A DNA stretch of 64,000 nucleotides from Ifrita kowaldi. Taxonomy: Eukaryota; Chordata; Aves; Passeriformes; Cinclosomatidae. The stretch is from NCBI GenBank assembly GCA_013398055.1, contig VZRS01010806.1, positions 5,945 to 69,944 on the forward strand, written 5' to 3'. Under the pieces are notes generated by a model. The model was not told the DNA's origin and did not search any database. It saw only the letters and a program-made list of their open reading frames with translations. Below are positions 1 to 13,300 of the stretch, one piece after another (the stretch's first letter is position 1; every line of letters begins with the position of its first letter). The position numbers were made by a program, and so were the translations under genes.

Positions 1-1161
1 CAGCCTCTTGTATGTAAAAGAAACCAGGCTGCCTAATGGTGCAGAAAATTCACAGTAGAGCAACAAGTTTTCTGTGGAGCGGGGAAGGAAGATGGGGAGG
101 AGGGGAAAATGTGTGCCTGGGCACGGCTGTCTAGAAATAGCACATTTTCCGCAGGCTTTTCCCCCGACTTGAAGCATTTGCAGCTGCTGGGGGCATCACA
201 TTCCCTGGGATTGCAGTAAGGGATTGATCCTGTGCTGCTTGCAAGGCAGGAGGAGCAGCTGCAGAAGGATTTGTAGGGCTGGGTTAAAGCCATTCCTGCT
301 ATTCCCAGCGCTGAGCATCGCCTCGGATCAGGTACCGTCCCCCTCTGGCTGCTGCCGGGGTTATTCCCATGCAGCACAAAGGAGATTTTACTGGGGGCCG
401 TCTCGTTAGGAGTGGGCAGAGCTTTTGTCTTTCCCAGGCTACCCCTTTGCCATCTCTCGCTTCACTGGGACGCCAGGATCCGGCCCTGGCTGGCGCAGAC
501 AGTCGGCTCATTGTCCTGGACCGGTCGAGTGTGGCGGGATGCTCCTGGCCGCCACCCTTTTGATTCCATCCTTGTTCAGGGATGAGCTCCCTGGGGACGA
601 AGTGGGGGCTGCTTTTGGGGTCCCCACCTGCCCCGGGTGCTCCCCCAGGATGGGGATAACTGGCTGCTTTAAAGGCAGCTTCCAGACTGGCACACACAGA
701 CCTGCTCCTGCACCCTAAATTACCAAATATCCAGTAACACGTGCTCGCTGTTCAGGAGTTTTCCGTGCGGGGAGGGACCCTGGAGTCGTTTCTGGGTGCT
801 GGGAAAGCAGGGGATGAGCACCGCCGAGTCCCTCTGCTCCGAGTGCCATGTGCTGACTCAGCAGATTTTAGGGACCAGATCTGGCATTTCGCCCATTCCC
901 CCCCCGCCCAGCCCTACTTTCACAAGAAAGCCTTTTGTGGGAGCGGGAGGGAAAGGGCTGGCTTAGCGTTCCTTCCCTGGCCGGCTGTCGGCAGGGGGTT
1001 GCCCTGTGCCTGCCTGGGATTTTCCCGTCCTAAATCAGGAGCGGCTGAAAAATAAATTCCTCCTCCCTTTTTTTTTTCCCCCTCCCTCCTTGTTTTTATT
1101 TTTTTTTCCTTTCCTCCCTGCTGCTGCTGCTGCCTCCCCGTCCCGGCACAGCTGCCCACAG
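1..1161 (+). other. PALD1 upstream / intron 1 sequence
   Basis: No coding exon is recognised here. The stretch precedes the first coding exon of PALD1 and probably lies in its first intron, because a noncoding leader exon is usual for this gene and position 1162 follows a splice acceptor. A long pyrimidine tract at about 1068-1150 leads into two possible acceptors, AG at 1150-1151 and AG at 1160-1161. A perfect Maf recognition element sits at 851-863. The transcription start is not visible. Confidence 0.6.
851..863. promoter_or_regulatory. Perfect T-MARE (Maf/Nrf2/Bach-type site)
   Basis: The sequence TGCTGACTCAGCA is a perfect 13-bp palindrome identical to the consensus TPA-type Maf recognition element. 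Large Maf homodimers and small-Maf heterodimers with NRF2, NF-E2 or BACH bind this element. It lies about 300 bp upstream of the PALD1 initiation codon. An exact 13-base match is expected about 0.001 times by chance in 64 kb. Occupancy and the target gene are inference. Confidence 0.55.
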
Positions 1162-1349
1162 ATGATGGGTACGACGGCCAGTGCGGCACAGCAGGCGGTC
1201 TCGGCGTCCCCCCTGGAGAGCCGGGTGCCAGGAGACGGCAGCATGGAGGACCAGCACTCCCTCAGCATCCACTCCTTCCAGACCCTGGGGCTCCACAACA
1301 GCAAGGCCAAGTCCATCATCACCAACAAAGTGGCGCCCGTGGTCATCAC
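1162..1349 (+). CDS. PALD1: PALD1 coding exon 1
   Basis: Residues 1-63. The exon begins with two adjacent Met codons directly at the splice acceptor, then GTTASAAQQ. It contains SIHSFQ and NSKAKSIITNKVAPVVIT, which match paladin N-termini. The donor GTAAGT begins at 1350, and the exon ends after two bases of a Thr codon. Confidence 0.95.
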
Positions 1350-4300
1350 GTAAGTCCTTGGCAGCCTCCAAAATTCTGGTTTCCTCCACCCTCTTCTCCA
1401 AAAGTTGGGGTTTTTTTCAGTCTTGACCTATGCCGTTATTTTTTTCCTTTACCCACCTGCGTGTGGCTTTTGCAGGTACAACTGCAGGGAGGAGTTCCAG
1501 ATCCACGATGACCTGCTGAAGGCAAACTACACGGTGGGACGCATTTCTGAGGCCACACTGGAGCACTACCTGGTGCAGGTGAGCGTTGCCACCACCAATT
1601 TAATCACCCAGCTCATTTCGGCCTGGGCTTTGGGGACCTCAGGAGTTTTTTGGAGGGGCTCCTTTTGAGGATCACCTAGAAAAAGCCACTTTTACACTCA
1701 GCTGCGTTCAAGTCCCACCTCGCTCAAGTCCACTGATGTACCACCTTCTCTCTTCTGATATTTTGCAGGGGAAATACTTCATGGTCAGGGATGTATATGG
1801 AAAATTAGATGTTTTGAACACTACCGGCAGCTGCGGTGCTCCCAACTTCCGGCAGGCCAAAGGAGGCTACGCCGTGTTCGGGATGGGGCAGCCCAGCCTC
1901 AACGGCTTCAAGCTCGTGCTGCAGAAGCTGCAGAGAGAAGGCCACAAGGTTGGTGGGAGGGTGGGAATTGGGGTGGAAAAAAGATGGGACAGCTTTTAGA
2001 CAGCCTCTCCCCTGCTCTTTTCAGGAATGTGTCTTCTTCTGCGTCCGCGAGGAGCCCGTGGTCTTCCTGCGGCTGGAGGGCGACTTCGTGTCCTACACCC
2101 CCCGGGGCAAGGAGAACCTCCACGAGAACCTCCAGCGCCTGCAGCGGGGCGTGCGGGCGGAGAGCCTGGAGCTGGCCATCCGCAAGGAGGTGAGCCGGGA
2201 CGGGAAAGGGGGCACATCCCGCCGGCACAGAGGTGAGTGGAGGGGCTGTGACGGGGCTTCTCCCGTCTCCTGTAGATCCGCGACTTCGCGCAGCTGAGCG
2301 AGAGCGTCTACTACGTGTACAATGACATCGAGCGGCTGCGGGACGAGCCCCACGCCGTGCGGGTGCAGTGTGACGAGGACATCCAGGTCACCGACGAGGT
2401 CTATCGCAGACCTGTCTTCCTCCAGCCCTCCTACAGGTCCTTCCCTCCTTCTCATCCTTCTCCTCCTCCTCACCACGTGTGGTCGGGGCTCTTGGCACCC
2501 CTTAAGCCACGTACCCTCCATGGTGGTTGGGATGAAGCCCCTCCGTGGTCCCATGCTAACGAGGGCTGTCCCCATCCCGGCAGGTACCACCGGCTGCCCC
2601 TGCCCGCCGAGGGAGCCCCTCTGGAGGAGCAGTTCGACGCTTTCATCCGCTTCCTCAGGGTGAGCCGAGGAAAAGCACCTGATCCATGGGGCCTCCTTGG
2701 GATGGGATTTGCTGCTGTGCTGTGTCAGGGACCGTGACCGCCTGAGAGCATCTTCTGGTTTTCCTTAACTCTGCCTGTTAGAGGATGCCTGTGCCTGCAG
2801 TTCCCACTCTCCTTGCTGTAGGATCCTGCTGCAGAAGTCCATGTTGTCCAGCAGTTCGTCCCTATCCCTGGCTAGAGGTGACCATCCCTGGCCACCTCCA
2901 GGCAGCTCTTCCCTAAGTGGTTTTGGCAGGAATTATCTGCCTTTGCTGCAAAGGTTTTCCATGTCAGAGCTGGTTCTTTTTTGTTTTTTTTTTTGGTACA
3001 TTCTGGAAGATGAAATCTCAGCGGGTTGGGGATGAGTGGTGGGAACATCTCTGGTGGGCTGGACAGGCTGGCCAGGAGAGGGTACTGGGCAGGGGAATGT
3101 GGGGGGTGGGCCGCCCATTATCCTGTCCTGCTCCATCCACCCCATCCCCTGAGCAAAAGGGAGATGCCACCCACCCCTCCATGGCTGGGCATGGCCATCA
3201 CCTCCATCCCAGCCACTGATGGGACAGACCTGGCTCTCCTGGAAGCTGCTGGGGTCTCCATCCATGCATTCATCCCTGTGTCCCTCCCTCCTAGGAGAGC
3301 CCCAGCCTGCTGCTGCGGGACCCCGGCAGACCCCTGCCCGCACTGCTCTTCGGCTGCCAGACTGGTGTGGGCAGGACCAACCTGGCCATGGCCATGGGCA
3401 CCCTGGTCCTCCACCACCACCGAGGAGCTGCCCAGAAGCCCGAGTAAGCGGAGCAGCCGCTGGGGCGGGACTAGGGGGATGCCAGTTCCCCCCAGGACTG
3501 GTTTGATTTCCTCCTTCTCCCACCACAGCTTCCCCCACCTGCCTAAAGCATCTCCTAAGGACAGGCTCCGGGTCATCCAGACCTTCATGGAGATGGTCCC
3601 CAAAGGCCAGCAGATAGTGGAGGAGGTAAGGGGGTGCTGGTGATCCCCCTGGCAGGGTGGCTGGCAGGGAGGGATGGATTTTCCCTGCAGATCCAAGGCT
3701 TATGGAACAATTTCTCGCTTGCTCCTCCCGAGGTGGATGGTGCCATAGCCTCCTGCTCGGAGATGCATGACATGAAGGAAGCCATCTACGAGTACAAGAA
3801 GAAGCTGGAAGGGATCGGGGAGGACTATCAGATCCAGGTAATTAGAGGATTACTCGGATGCGAGCCATCGGCACTGGGAAATTTATTGAGCTGTTTTTGC
3901 ACCGGGATGAGAGGAATGTAAATTCTGGAAACCCAAAGCTTCCTGTGAGCTGGAGATTTCCCAGCGATATGAAACCTGTAAAGTTGTGGAGTGTCTCTTT
4001 CTTTTTTTTTTCCCTCCAGTTGTTTTAAAAGCCATAAAATGGAGCAGGCTGGGATTGGGGGGAAAACACTGGTTTGGGCTTCGCTGCTGCTTCTGGTAGA
4101 TGACCTCGGGGGCAAATAATATCCTGTGCCCTGGTTTCATCAGCTCTAAAATTGGAAAATCGATATCAGCCTGGATGGTAAAAGTCCTTGGGAGCTGGGA
4201 GGGATCGTTGCAAATATAGTCACCCAAGGTCAGGCTTTTCTAGTTGTAGATTTATGGTTTTTTCCCGTTGTTTTGAAGAGCCATCAGGGTGGCTTTCCAT

Positions 4301-7300
4301 GCTGGAGAGCTGTGGTCTTCCCTGCCTGACCAGGGAGCTCCTCACCAGGTGATGGAAGGATGGATGGATGGATATTCAGGTGGAAGTGCTGCCCTGATCC
4401 CAGTTTCTTTGGAGATTTGAATGTTGAACATGGAGTGGAAGTGTTGGAGCTGGTTGTAAAGGGCAGTCTCAAACCAGGCGCCCTGTGGCAAAAAACCCAT
4501 GAAAATGATTGAGCAATGGGAAAAGAAGGCGTTTACTGTCACTTCTTTTGGTGCTTAGTGGCAAATCCCAAATGTTATACTCCCCTGTTCCCTTTTAGGG
4601 CAGATTTGGGTCTGTTTGGTGCTGCTCATGTGCTGGCAGGTTCTTTTATATAGCAGGGGAAGCTTGGGCATGGGACGAGATTTTCCCAGTGCCTTGAAAC
4701 CTTTCCCTGACTTTTCCCTGCTGGGGAAAGCTGCTCCGTGTCATCCTGGACTCCTGGAAAACAAACGGCTGGGGGACTGCCGTAAATAAGCCTCAAGGAG
4801 TGTTTATTTGAAGTCTTTGTGGAGCAAGAGCAGGTTTAAACAGTGGCGGGAGGCCAGGAAAATGTGCTGGGGGCACGCGGAGGGTGAGTAGGGGAGCGGG
4901 GATAATGCTCAGCCATCAGAAAAACAGCCTGGACTTCTTTGTGTTGCAGTGGTATTGGGTGAGCTGGTTGGTTTCGGGGGGAGGAGGGGCTTTTCTGGGC
5001 ACGGAGGAATGATGTCTGTGGGTTCCTGCCTGGATTTGGGGGGCAGAAATGGAGATTTAAGCCCTCCAGCGATGGAGGTGCAGGTGAATCCTGGTGTGGG
5101 ATGCCGAGCAGCCAGACTTTCACAGCATCTGGCTTTCCACAGCTGAAACACGAGTGGATCATTCCCCTTTCCACCCATAGCCTATTCAAGGGGAATGTTG
5201 AAAGGTTTGCCTTGGGTGAGAGCACTGGGATGGATTTTATTGCAGGAATCCAAGCGCTTGGGAAGCAGCACCGCTCTGCTGTCAGTGCTGCCGGCAAACC
5301 TGGCACGGCTCCATCCCTGCAGGCTTCGTTTTGAGTTTCCAGAGCAAATCCCACTGCCTTTCCTGTTGATAAATGACTACAGGCCGGATTTCTCTTGTGG
5401 AGAACAAGTAAATATTCATGAGTCAGCCACGTAATGTCAGGGATGAGCAAACGGCGCTCACTGAGCTGACCCCGGACACAGCCCCATCTTCCAGGATTTC
5501 CATCCTGCCCTGGGAAGTGGGTTCCAATGGGCTCTCCAGGGAGGTCTGTGGATGCCATGCTGGGTGCTCCTTACCTGGTACCAGGTTAATTTGTTGGATG
5601 GGATGCTCAGAGGTACAAACCTCTGCCCCAAGGTTTCTGAATTATGGAAAATGCCGACAGTTTGAGCTTCCTCCCTGAGAGGGGATAGCTGTGGTGGGGA
5701 ACACACCTGGACTGGGGAGGTCATGATAAAGAAGGGGAGGAGGAGAGCTTGCTGGAAACACAGGCATCAGGATGCTTCTGGACATGGAAAAGGGAGACAC
5801 TTGGAAATGAAGGACGTTGCAGGGTGTGTGGCTGGCACGGGGCCCTCTCTCCCCAGGGATGCCACTGCCTGAGCATTTCATCCAAAGGCCATGGAGATGG
5901 CTGGAATGGGGGCTGGACCTTGTGCTTTCCAGCCCCATCCCCTTGGGTTTGAATTTCCCATCTGGACAGTGCATCTGTGTGACAGCATGGGCTGGTTGGA
6001 ACCGCTCCCAGTGTGTCCTTGTGCTAAAGTGAAGCTTTTGTTTTGAGCTGAAACGTGAATTTATGCCTTTGAGCATCATTTAATATGGGAAACTGGAAAT
6101 GTTTCATTAAAAAAATAGAACAATTCATCCAAAGCTCCTGTAGGGCTTTTTCCCAGCCTCCTGGTCTGCTGGGGGCTGCAGGACTGGTCAGCACTGAGCA
6201 TCACAGATTCCGTCTCCTTTGCTTCCAGGGGAGCAGCACCAAAGAGTATTTCCTCCAGAGGACTCTGCAGAGCCTGGAACGCTATTTCTACTTGATTGCT
6301 TTCAACTACTACCTTCACGAGCAGGTAAAAACCATCATAGCAACCTGAAAAAAACCTTCCTTGCCCTCTTTCTTTTGGCTCCGTTGTGCAGTGGGAGGGC
6401 GGGGGTCTCCCCCTTTGAGTTTTCCAAGCAGGTTTTCTCGGTGGGGTCGCGGGCAGGGGAATCAGAGCCCAGGCTGATGGTGCATCCCCCCGGCCCCCCG
6501 CCGGCAGTACCCCCTGGGCTTTGCCCTCAGCTTCAGCAGGTGGATGTGCCGGCACCCGGAGCTGTACCGGCTGCAGGCGGACATGAACTGCTCGGAGCTC
6601 ACCGTCACCGCCGAGCTCGTCACCAAGGGCACACGGGTGCTGGTGAGTGAGTGAGGGGCGCAGGGGCGGCAGCGGCATCCTGGGGTGCTCGCCCTCGCAG
6701 AGGCATGGTGGGCTGGGAGAAGCCAAGGGTTTCCCTGTTGTAGGGCAGGTGTCTTGGGCTCTTGGGTCCATGTCCTGCTGGCATCCTCAGCCAGGATGGA
6801 ACTAGATGGTTTCAAAGTCCCTTCCAATCCGACCCATGTGAGGATAAGTGTGTGTCCAGAGATGCCTGTGCACATGGATGTGTCTGGAGCATCTCGTGAC
6901 ATGAGCCTGGGCAGCAGCTCCGTGGTTTCTGGGTGGGGGGAAGGAGGCTGGGCCTGGTTGGTGCCTTGTGCTGCAGGAGAACGTTTCCCACCTTGGAAAC
7001 GCAGCCGCGGGGCTTTGAGCCGTGGATGCTGCTGTTGGAAAGGTCTGGGGGCTTGTTCTGAGCAGGGTCCATGGGTTGTGGTGCGCTGCAAACCTGAGGG
7101 TGGGAAGGGGCATCCCTTGCCTGGACATTGCTCTGTTGCAGGTGGCGGATGAGCGCTTCTGCCCGGATGTGCTGAGCACTGCCAAGGAGATGAGCGTGGC
7201 CAACTTCCGAAGGGTGCCCAAAATGCCCGTCTATGGGACAGCACAGCCCAGCTCCAAGGTGAGGGACACGATCCCACGTTGGGCAGGGACCCCCCATCGG

Positions 7301-10300
7301 GCTCCCCGCCCTCCCATCACCCTTGCCCACCCTTTCCTTAGACCCTGGGCAGCGTCCTGAGGTACCTGACGGATGCCAAGAGGAAGCACTCCCGCATAGT
7401 CTGGATCAACCTCCGGGAGGAAGTGGTCCTGGAAGGGAACGAGCAGATCTATACTCTGCGGGAGCCTGGACTCCTGGAGGAGCTGATCCCCGTGCCCGCC
7501 TCCTCGCCCCAGCAGCTGGAGGTGAGCTCTGGGAGATGTTGGATGCAGCGGGGGTTCCCAGGAACCCTCATGGGTGATTTCCACAGGCTTTGATAGTTCC
7601 TCACCCTCTGGAGCTGCTGGTTTTGTTTTCCTTTGGGAGCAAAGGAGCAAAGTGGAGATCCACCCTGGAAGAATTTATAGCGTGCCTTGAGAGCAAGGGT
7701 AAAAGGCATCTGGGGAAAGGGGAGCGGATGTTCCCAGCTGGATTTCCAGGGGAGACAGGCAGTGGAGGAGCTTGGCTGCCAGCAGCAGCATGGCTGCGTG
7801 GAGGAGCTGCCCGGTGTGGTGGGACATGGTGCTCCTGGGGCTCCCATCAAGCACAGAGGGACCTGGGCAGAACTGGTGGCCAGGACCTGGTGTGGGGCTT
7901 GGGGTGTTCACCTGCATCTAAAAAAATTGATTAAAATCCTGCAAAAATCAGGATGGGCGGGTGTTACGGTGAGGGTTTCTCCATCCTCTGCAGAAACTGG
8001 AGGCTGCCCTGAAGGGGGACCTGCTGAAGTGCCAGAAGTGGCTGGAGGTGTACCTGGAGGCAGAGAAGCAGATGAAGATGTTCAAGAGCTGCCTGACCAT
8101 GCAGGAGATATTCAGCCAGCAGAATAATTCCTGCCAGGGACTCACCTACCGCCGCATCCCCATCCCTGACTTCTGTGCTCCCAAGGAGCAGGTACCCCAG
8201 GGGTGGGGTGGTGCTGCTGCCTCCATCCCAAGCCAGCCCTGGTGCTGTTCCCTGGTGCCCTGGGGGAATGTCACTTGGGTGCTCAGTGCTGGTGGGGTGC
8301 TTGCCAGGGCAGGGGGATCCCCAGGAGATGTTGCGTGGGGAGGCTGTGTGCCTTCAGGTGGGCAAGGATGGATCTGGCAGCAAGGAAACAGGGATTTCAA
8401 CCTGGAGGCTGCAGGACAAAGGGGACCCCAAGGTGAGGAAGTCCTGCGTCCCTAAAAGCCCACGGGCTTCATCCCGGCAGGACTTTGACCGGCTGCTGGA
8501 GGCCATGAAGAGCGCCCTGGCCGAGGACTCGCGGGCAGCCTTCGTGTTCAACTGCTCCAGTGGCCGGGGCAGGACCACCACGGCCATGGTCATCGCTGTC
8601 CTCACCCTCTGGCACTTCAATGTGAGTATGGGGGGCTGCAGCAACCCCTGATGGGGTTCCTGGGGAAGCTCTGCAGAGCCCATGGCAGCCGTGTCACAGC
8701 CAGAGGGTTGAAAGGAGTGTGGGCAGGGCCAGGGTGGGCTGTGGGGGTGGTCATCCATGTGGTGACATCTTGCTGTGCGTAACTCCCAGGGGGCTCCAGA
8801 AGTCTGGGTGAATCCCTGGTGAGCCCTTACCCTCTTCCTGAGAGCTTCCACCCCTGGATGAAGGGTTAAGGGCAGGGGAGATCATGGAATCGTGGAATGG
8901 TTTGGGTTGGAAGGGACATGAAAGCTCATCTCGTTCCACCCCTTTGCCATGGGCAGGGACACCTTCCACTGTCCCAGGCTGCTCCAAGCCCCAATGTCCA
9001 ACCTGGCCTTGGACACTGCCAGGGATCCAGGGGCAGCCACAGCTTCTCTGGGCACCCTGAGGCAGTGCCTGGAACAGTCCTCTGGCTGTCCCGACATGGG
9101 GCTCCCTCTTCAGGCAGGGATAAAATTTTTGTGTTCTCTGCCTGGCAGAGGCAAGGCGGGGGATGCTGGGGGTCCTGGTGGGCTGGGCACAGGCTCTGCA
9201 TTTTTGTGCAGCCCATAATGACCCAGTCCCCTCTGGCCACCCCAGGGCATCCCTGAGATGAGCGAGGAGGAAATCGTGAGTGTGCCCGATGCCAAGTACA
9301 CCAAGGGGGAGTTCGAGGTGAGTCCTGGGGCTGGCTCTGTTTTAGGGGTCTGCTCCTGCTACCTTAAGCCACAGCTGCTTGTTTGGAGGGGCTGGATCCT
9401 CTCCCAGGCAGTGGGACAAGGCAGGGAGGCTCCTGGTGAAGCCCTGCTGCTTCTGCCCGTGCTCCAGGTGGTGATGAAGGTGGTCCAGCTCCTGCCTGAT
9501 GGTCACCGGATGAAGAAGGAGGTGGACATGGCCCTGGACACGGTCAGTGAGACCATGACCCCCATGCACTACCACCTCCGGGAAATCATCATCTGCACCT
9601 ACCGGCAGGTGAGCCCCCTCTTCCCATTGGCACCAGGCAATTCCAGAGGGTGCAGCCGGGCTCTGGGACCAGCCCTGGCTGGTTTCTCGGGCTGAAGCTG
9701 TCGGGTGTGTCACCAGAGAGGTGCCAAGGCTCCTGTGGTCATGGTCACCCAGGGCTGCCTTGGATCCTGTGCCGTCCCGCGTCCTGCCTGTCCCTTTCCG
9801 TCCCGCATCCCACCCGTCACACCCAGAACCCTGCCCAGCCGGCACCAACCTGCATCCCACATCCCATCCCGCATCCCGTCCAGCATCCCTCCCATCCAGC
9901 ATCCCGTGAGGCGCAGCCGGCAGAGGGCAGGACTGGTCTGTCCCGCTCCGTTTCCAGCCCCAAAGGCTCCTCTGGCTCCTCCGAGTTTGGGAAGGAGATT
10001 GAGCTTCGGGAAGGGGAGCCGTCCTTGGGAACGGATTCATCCACGGCCTCATCATCAGCTGAGCCTGTGGCCCACAGCCCTGTTTTACTTGGGAGCCCCT
10101 GTGGAGCTGATGAAGGAGCAAAAAGGGTTATTTTCATCAGATTTGGGATTTTTTAAACCTGTGCAACTATACCATGGGGCCTTGGGAGGGCTGAGCCCAG
10201 GGCCTGGCATTATTCCTGGGATGGTTTGTGCCACGTCCCACTGGCAATTCCTCACTTCAGCTCTTGCTCCGGCTGGCATTGATCCGTGTTTTCAATTAAC

Positions 10301-13300
10301 GGCCGTGAACGATCGATGGAGGGAAGAAAAACCAAAATGTTCAATCACCCAGGAACATCTGCAGCTTCCTGAGGATTTGCCTCCCGGTTCCTGGGGTCCT
10401 CTGCATTTTTTGGGCTGCTAGGAGAGAAAATCTCTGGAGACCTGACTACTTGCAGATGCAGCGATTATTAATCATTAATTAATTTATAGTCACATTTATT
10501 TTTATTAATTTATTTTTATTCAGGGTAGGTACTTTAATTTAATTTTGGCTTTCCCTCCTTTATTATGGGGATGTGGCCACGTGGGGAGTTTCACCTGCTT
10601 GGCTCTCAGGACCAGCACAGGGGTGTTCCTGGGCTGTATCCCATTCCCAGGCTGGCATCCTGGTGGGAAGGAGGGATTCATCCACTCCCTCTGCCCAAGG
10701 AAGAGCCTCTTGTCACTGGAGCTTCTACTTCCCTCTTGGCTGCTCCGTGCATCCCACTGGATTTGGCTTGGCCCTGTGCAAATACTTTAATTTTAATTTA
10801 TTTTTGTTTTGTCCTCGGTGATGGGCAGCTTGGAGAGGAGAATTATGGGAATTGCTGGGGTTTTGGGAGCCTGCTGGGAGATGCTTTTCAGGGTTAGGGC
10901 AAACAGAAGGGAAGGAAAAGGTGTTTTGGGGCTTGGTTTGGTTTGTTCCGACCTCTTCCCACCTCTAACTGGGAGGAAAAAATAGGAAAGTGTAGGAAAA
11001 GATAAATGATAGGATAATAAGATGGTAAATAGTAGGATAATAGAAGAAAAATAAATAGGATAATAGGATAAAGTTACAAGTATTAGGGTAATAGAAGAAA
11101 ATTGGATAATAGAAGAAAATTAAATAGGATAATAGAATAAAATTACAAGTATTAGAGGAAAAATAAATAGGATAATAGAATAAAATGATAAATAATAGGA
11201 TAATAGGATAAAAAATAAATAGGATAATATAACAACATGGTAAATAATAGGGTAATAGAATGAAAAATAAATAGGGTAATACAGTAGCAGGGTAAATAAC
11301 AGGATAATAGGATCTGCTCTCTACAAATACTGGCACACACAGGTGGAGGAGATGACTTTTCCAAAGGGCAGAACTGGAGTGAGGAATTGCTGCTTTTTGG
11401 GATGGCCTGTGGGATCAGGGCTCTGATTTATTAGTGTTTATTAATTCTTAGAAAGGGCAGTGTGCAGGGCTTATCTGTTCTTAAAGTAACAGCAGTAATA
11501 ATACTTATAAAAATAATTACAGAATTACATGCAATATATGATAAAGCAATAAATATATATAATGGATGTATGAACATTACAGTTTATATAAAACATAATA
11601 AAACATATATTTATCATTTATATATATAAAATAGTCCTGGGAGATGTGATGGCCACCAGCCTCAGAGCTTCTCTTCCTCTGGAAATGGAGGCTGAATCCA
11701 GGTGGGAATGCCTTCCAGGGAGATGTTTTACCTGGGGAAGTGATTTGCAGTCCAGGAACTCATGGTTTGGGGTACAGTTTGCACTTGGGTGTCTACTCCT
11801 GGCTCCTGGGCACACCCCACCATGTTTAGCCATCCCTCACCTATTTTTGAGCTCTGGGAACGCTGTTACCCACTGGAAACCACAAGGAAATGAGAGCCTG
11901 GAGTGCCAAGCCCCAGCGGGAGCGGGCTGGACGGATGCGCTTATTTTTGGCCCCAAAGTGTTCCTCCCTCTTCCCATGCCCTTCCCACGGCTTTTCCCTC
12001 GCACCAGAGATCCTGGTGCATCCCTCACCACCTAACCCCGGGATGCAGAGCTGGACTGTGGGTGAGGGTGGGATGCAGGAGCTCCCCTGGGATGCTCTCC
12101 CAGCGCGGGAGCCACAGGTGCCTCAGCCAGGCTGTTGCTCCTTCCAGGGAAAGTCAGGCAAGGATGAGAGGGAGACGCGGATGCTGCAGCTGAGGAGCCT
12201 GCAGTACCTGGAGCGCTACATCTTCCTCATCCTCTTCAATGCCTACCTGCACCTGGAGAAGAAGGACTCCTGGCAGAGGCCCTTCAGCCTCTGGATGCGT
12301 GAGGTGAGGCTTTCCCTGGCTGCCACCTCCCTCAGCCTCGTGTTTACATGGAAATACAGGCATTTACTGGGAAGCAGACACCCATCCTTAACTTCTGTGT
12401 GATTTCGGGGGTTGTTGGGACATCGTCTGTGGTCCCTTTGCTCCCTGGGTTGGTGGCTCTCATGGAAAGCCACTGGAGATGGATGGCATCCCACCACGTG
12501 GATGGGGAGCTCTCCCAGCCCAAACCTGCTGTGTTCCCCTGGTTTGAGTTTCCCAGGGGTTTAAGGGTTTTGTTGGCCACCAGCCAACCCTGCCTGGCCA
12601 GGACAGGAGGCACAGGGCATAGGAGGTCTGGGAGGATGGGGATGGTGGCACCGGATATCTGAGGGAATTGGGAACCAGCTGGAAAAATGGAGTGGGGGGC
12701 AAGTGAGAGGCCCTAAATTATCCTTATGGAATGGGGGAAGGGTGGGTAAGAAACCCTAAATTATCCGGATTGCCCGCTCAGGGGCGATGTAGGCGCTGGA
12801 TTTATTTGAGATACATTGATTTGAATGGAAATGTTGGGGTGGGGGGCTGTAAATTTCCCTGGAAAAGAGACTTCGGAGGTGGAACAAGTGATGTAGGGGC
12901 CATAGGGATGTGTGTGCTGGCGCCTGAGGGGTTATTCTGCATGAGAGGAGAGTCAGAGGGGAGAAGGGGAAGCTGGGGACAACGTGGCAATTTTAATAAC
13001 GCTACTATTATTATAATATTTTATGTAATTTTATTTATTTAAATTTTACTGCTATATGTGACTGTATTTTATTATTTTAAACCTTAATTTTTGTTATTTT
13101 ATTGTATCATTTCTATTGATGCACTCTATAATTTCACTTGTTTTTATTTATTTTGTCATTTTCATCTTTTACCTCTATTACGATGCAGAGACCAGTTTTT
13201 CTCCCCCCTGCCGGGTTTGCCCGGCGCTGGTTGTGGGAAAAACCTGCATCCCTTCCCTTGCCTCCGCCGGCGCCGCTAATTCCTATTGGCATCTTTGATC

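Larger units (their letters stand above)
9609..12147 (+). other. PALD1 intron 17
   Basis: A 2.5-kb intron carrying several low-complexity tracts: a C/T-rich CATCC repeat at about 9775-9912, A/T-rich DNA at 10455-10545, the AATAGGATAAT-type minisatellite at 10978-11312, and a second A/T-rich stretch at 11480-11635. No other exon is recognised. Confidence 0.7.

Noticed and set aside
4836..5558. 240-codon minus-strand open frame in PALD1 intron 9
   Set aside because: No domain, composition or motif suggests a protein, and it is intronic to a well-supported gene.
10965..11336. 123-codon minus-strand frame rich in Tyr, Phe, Ile and Pro
   Set aside because: It arises from the A/T-rich minisatellite and is not a protein.
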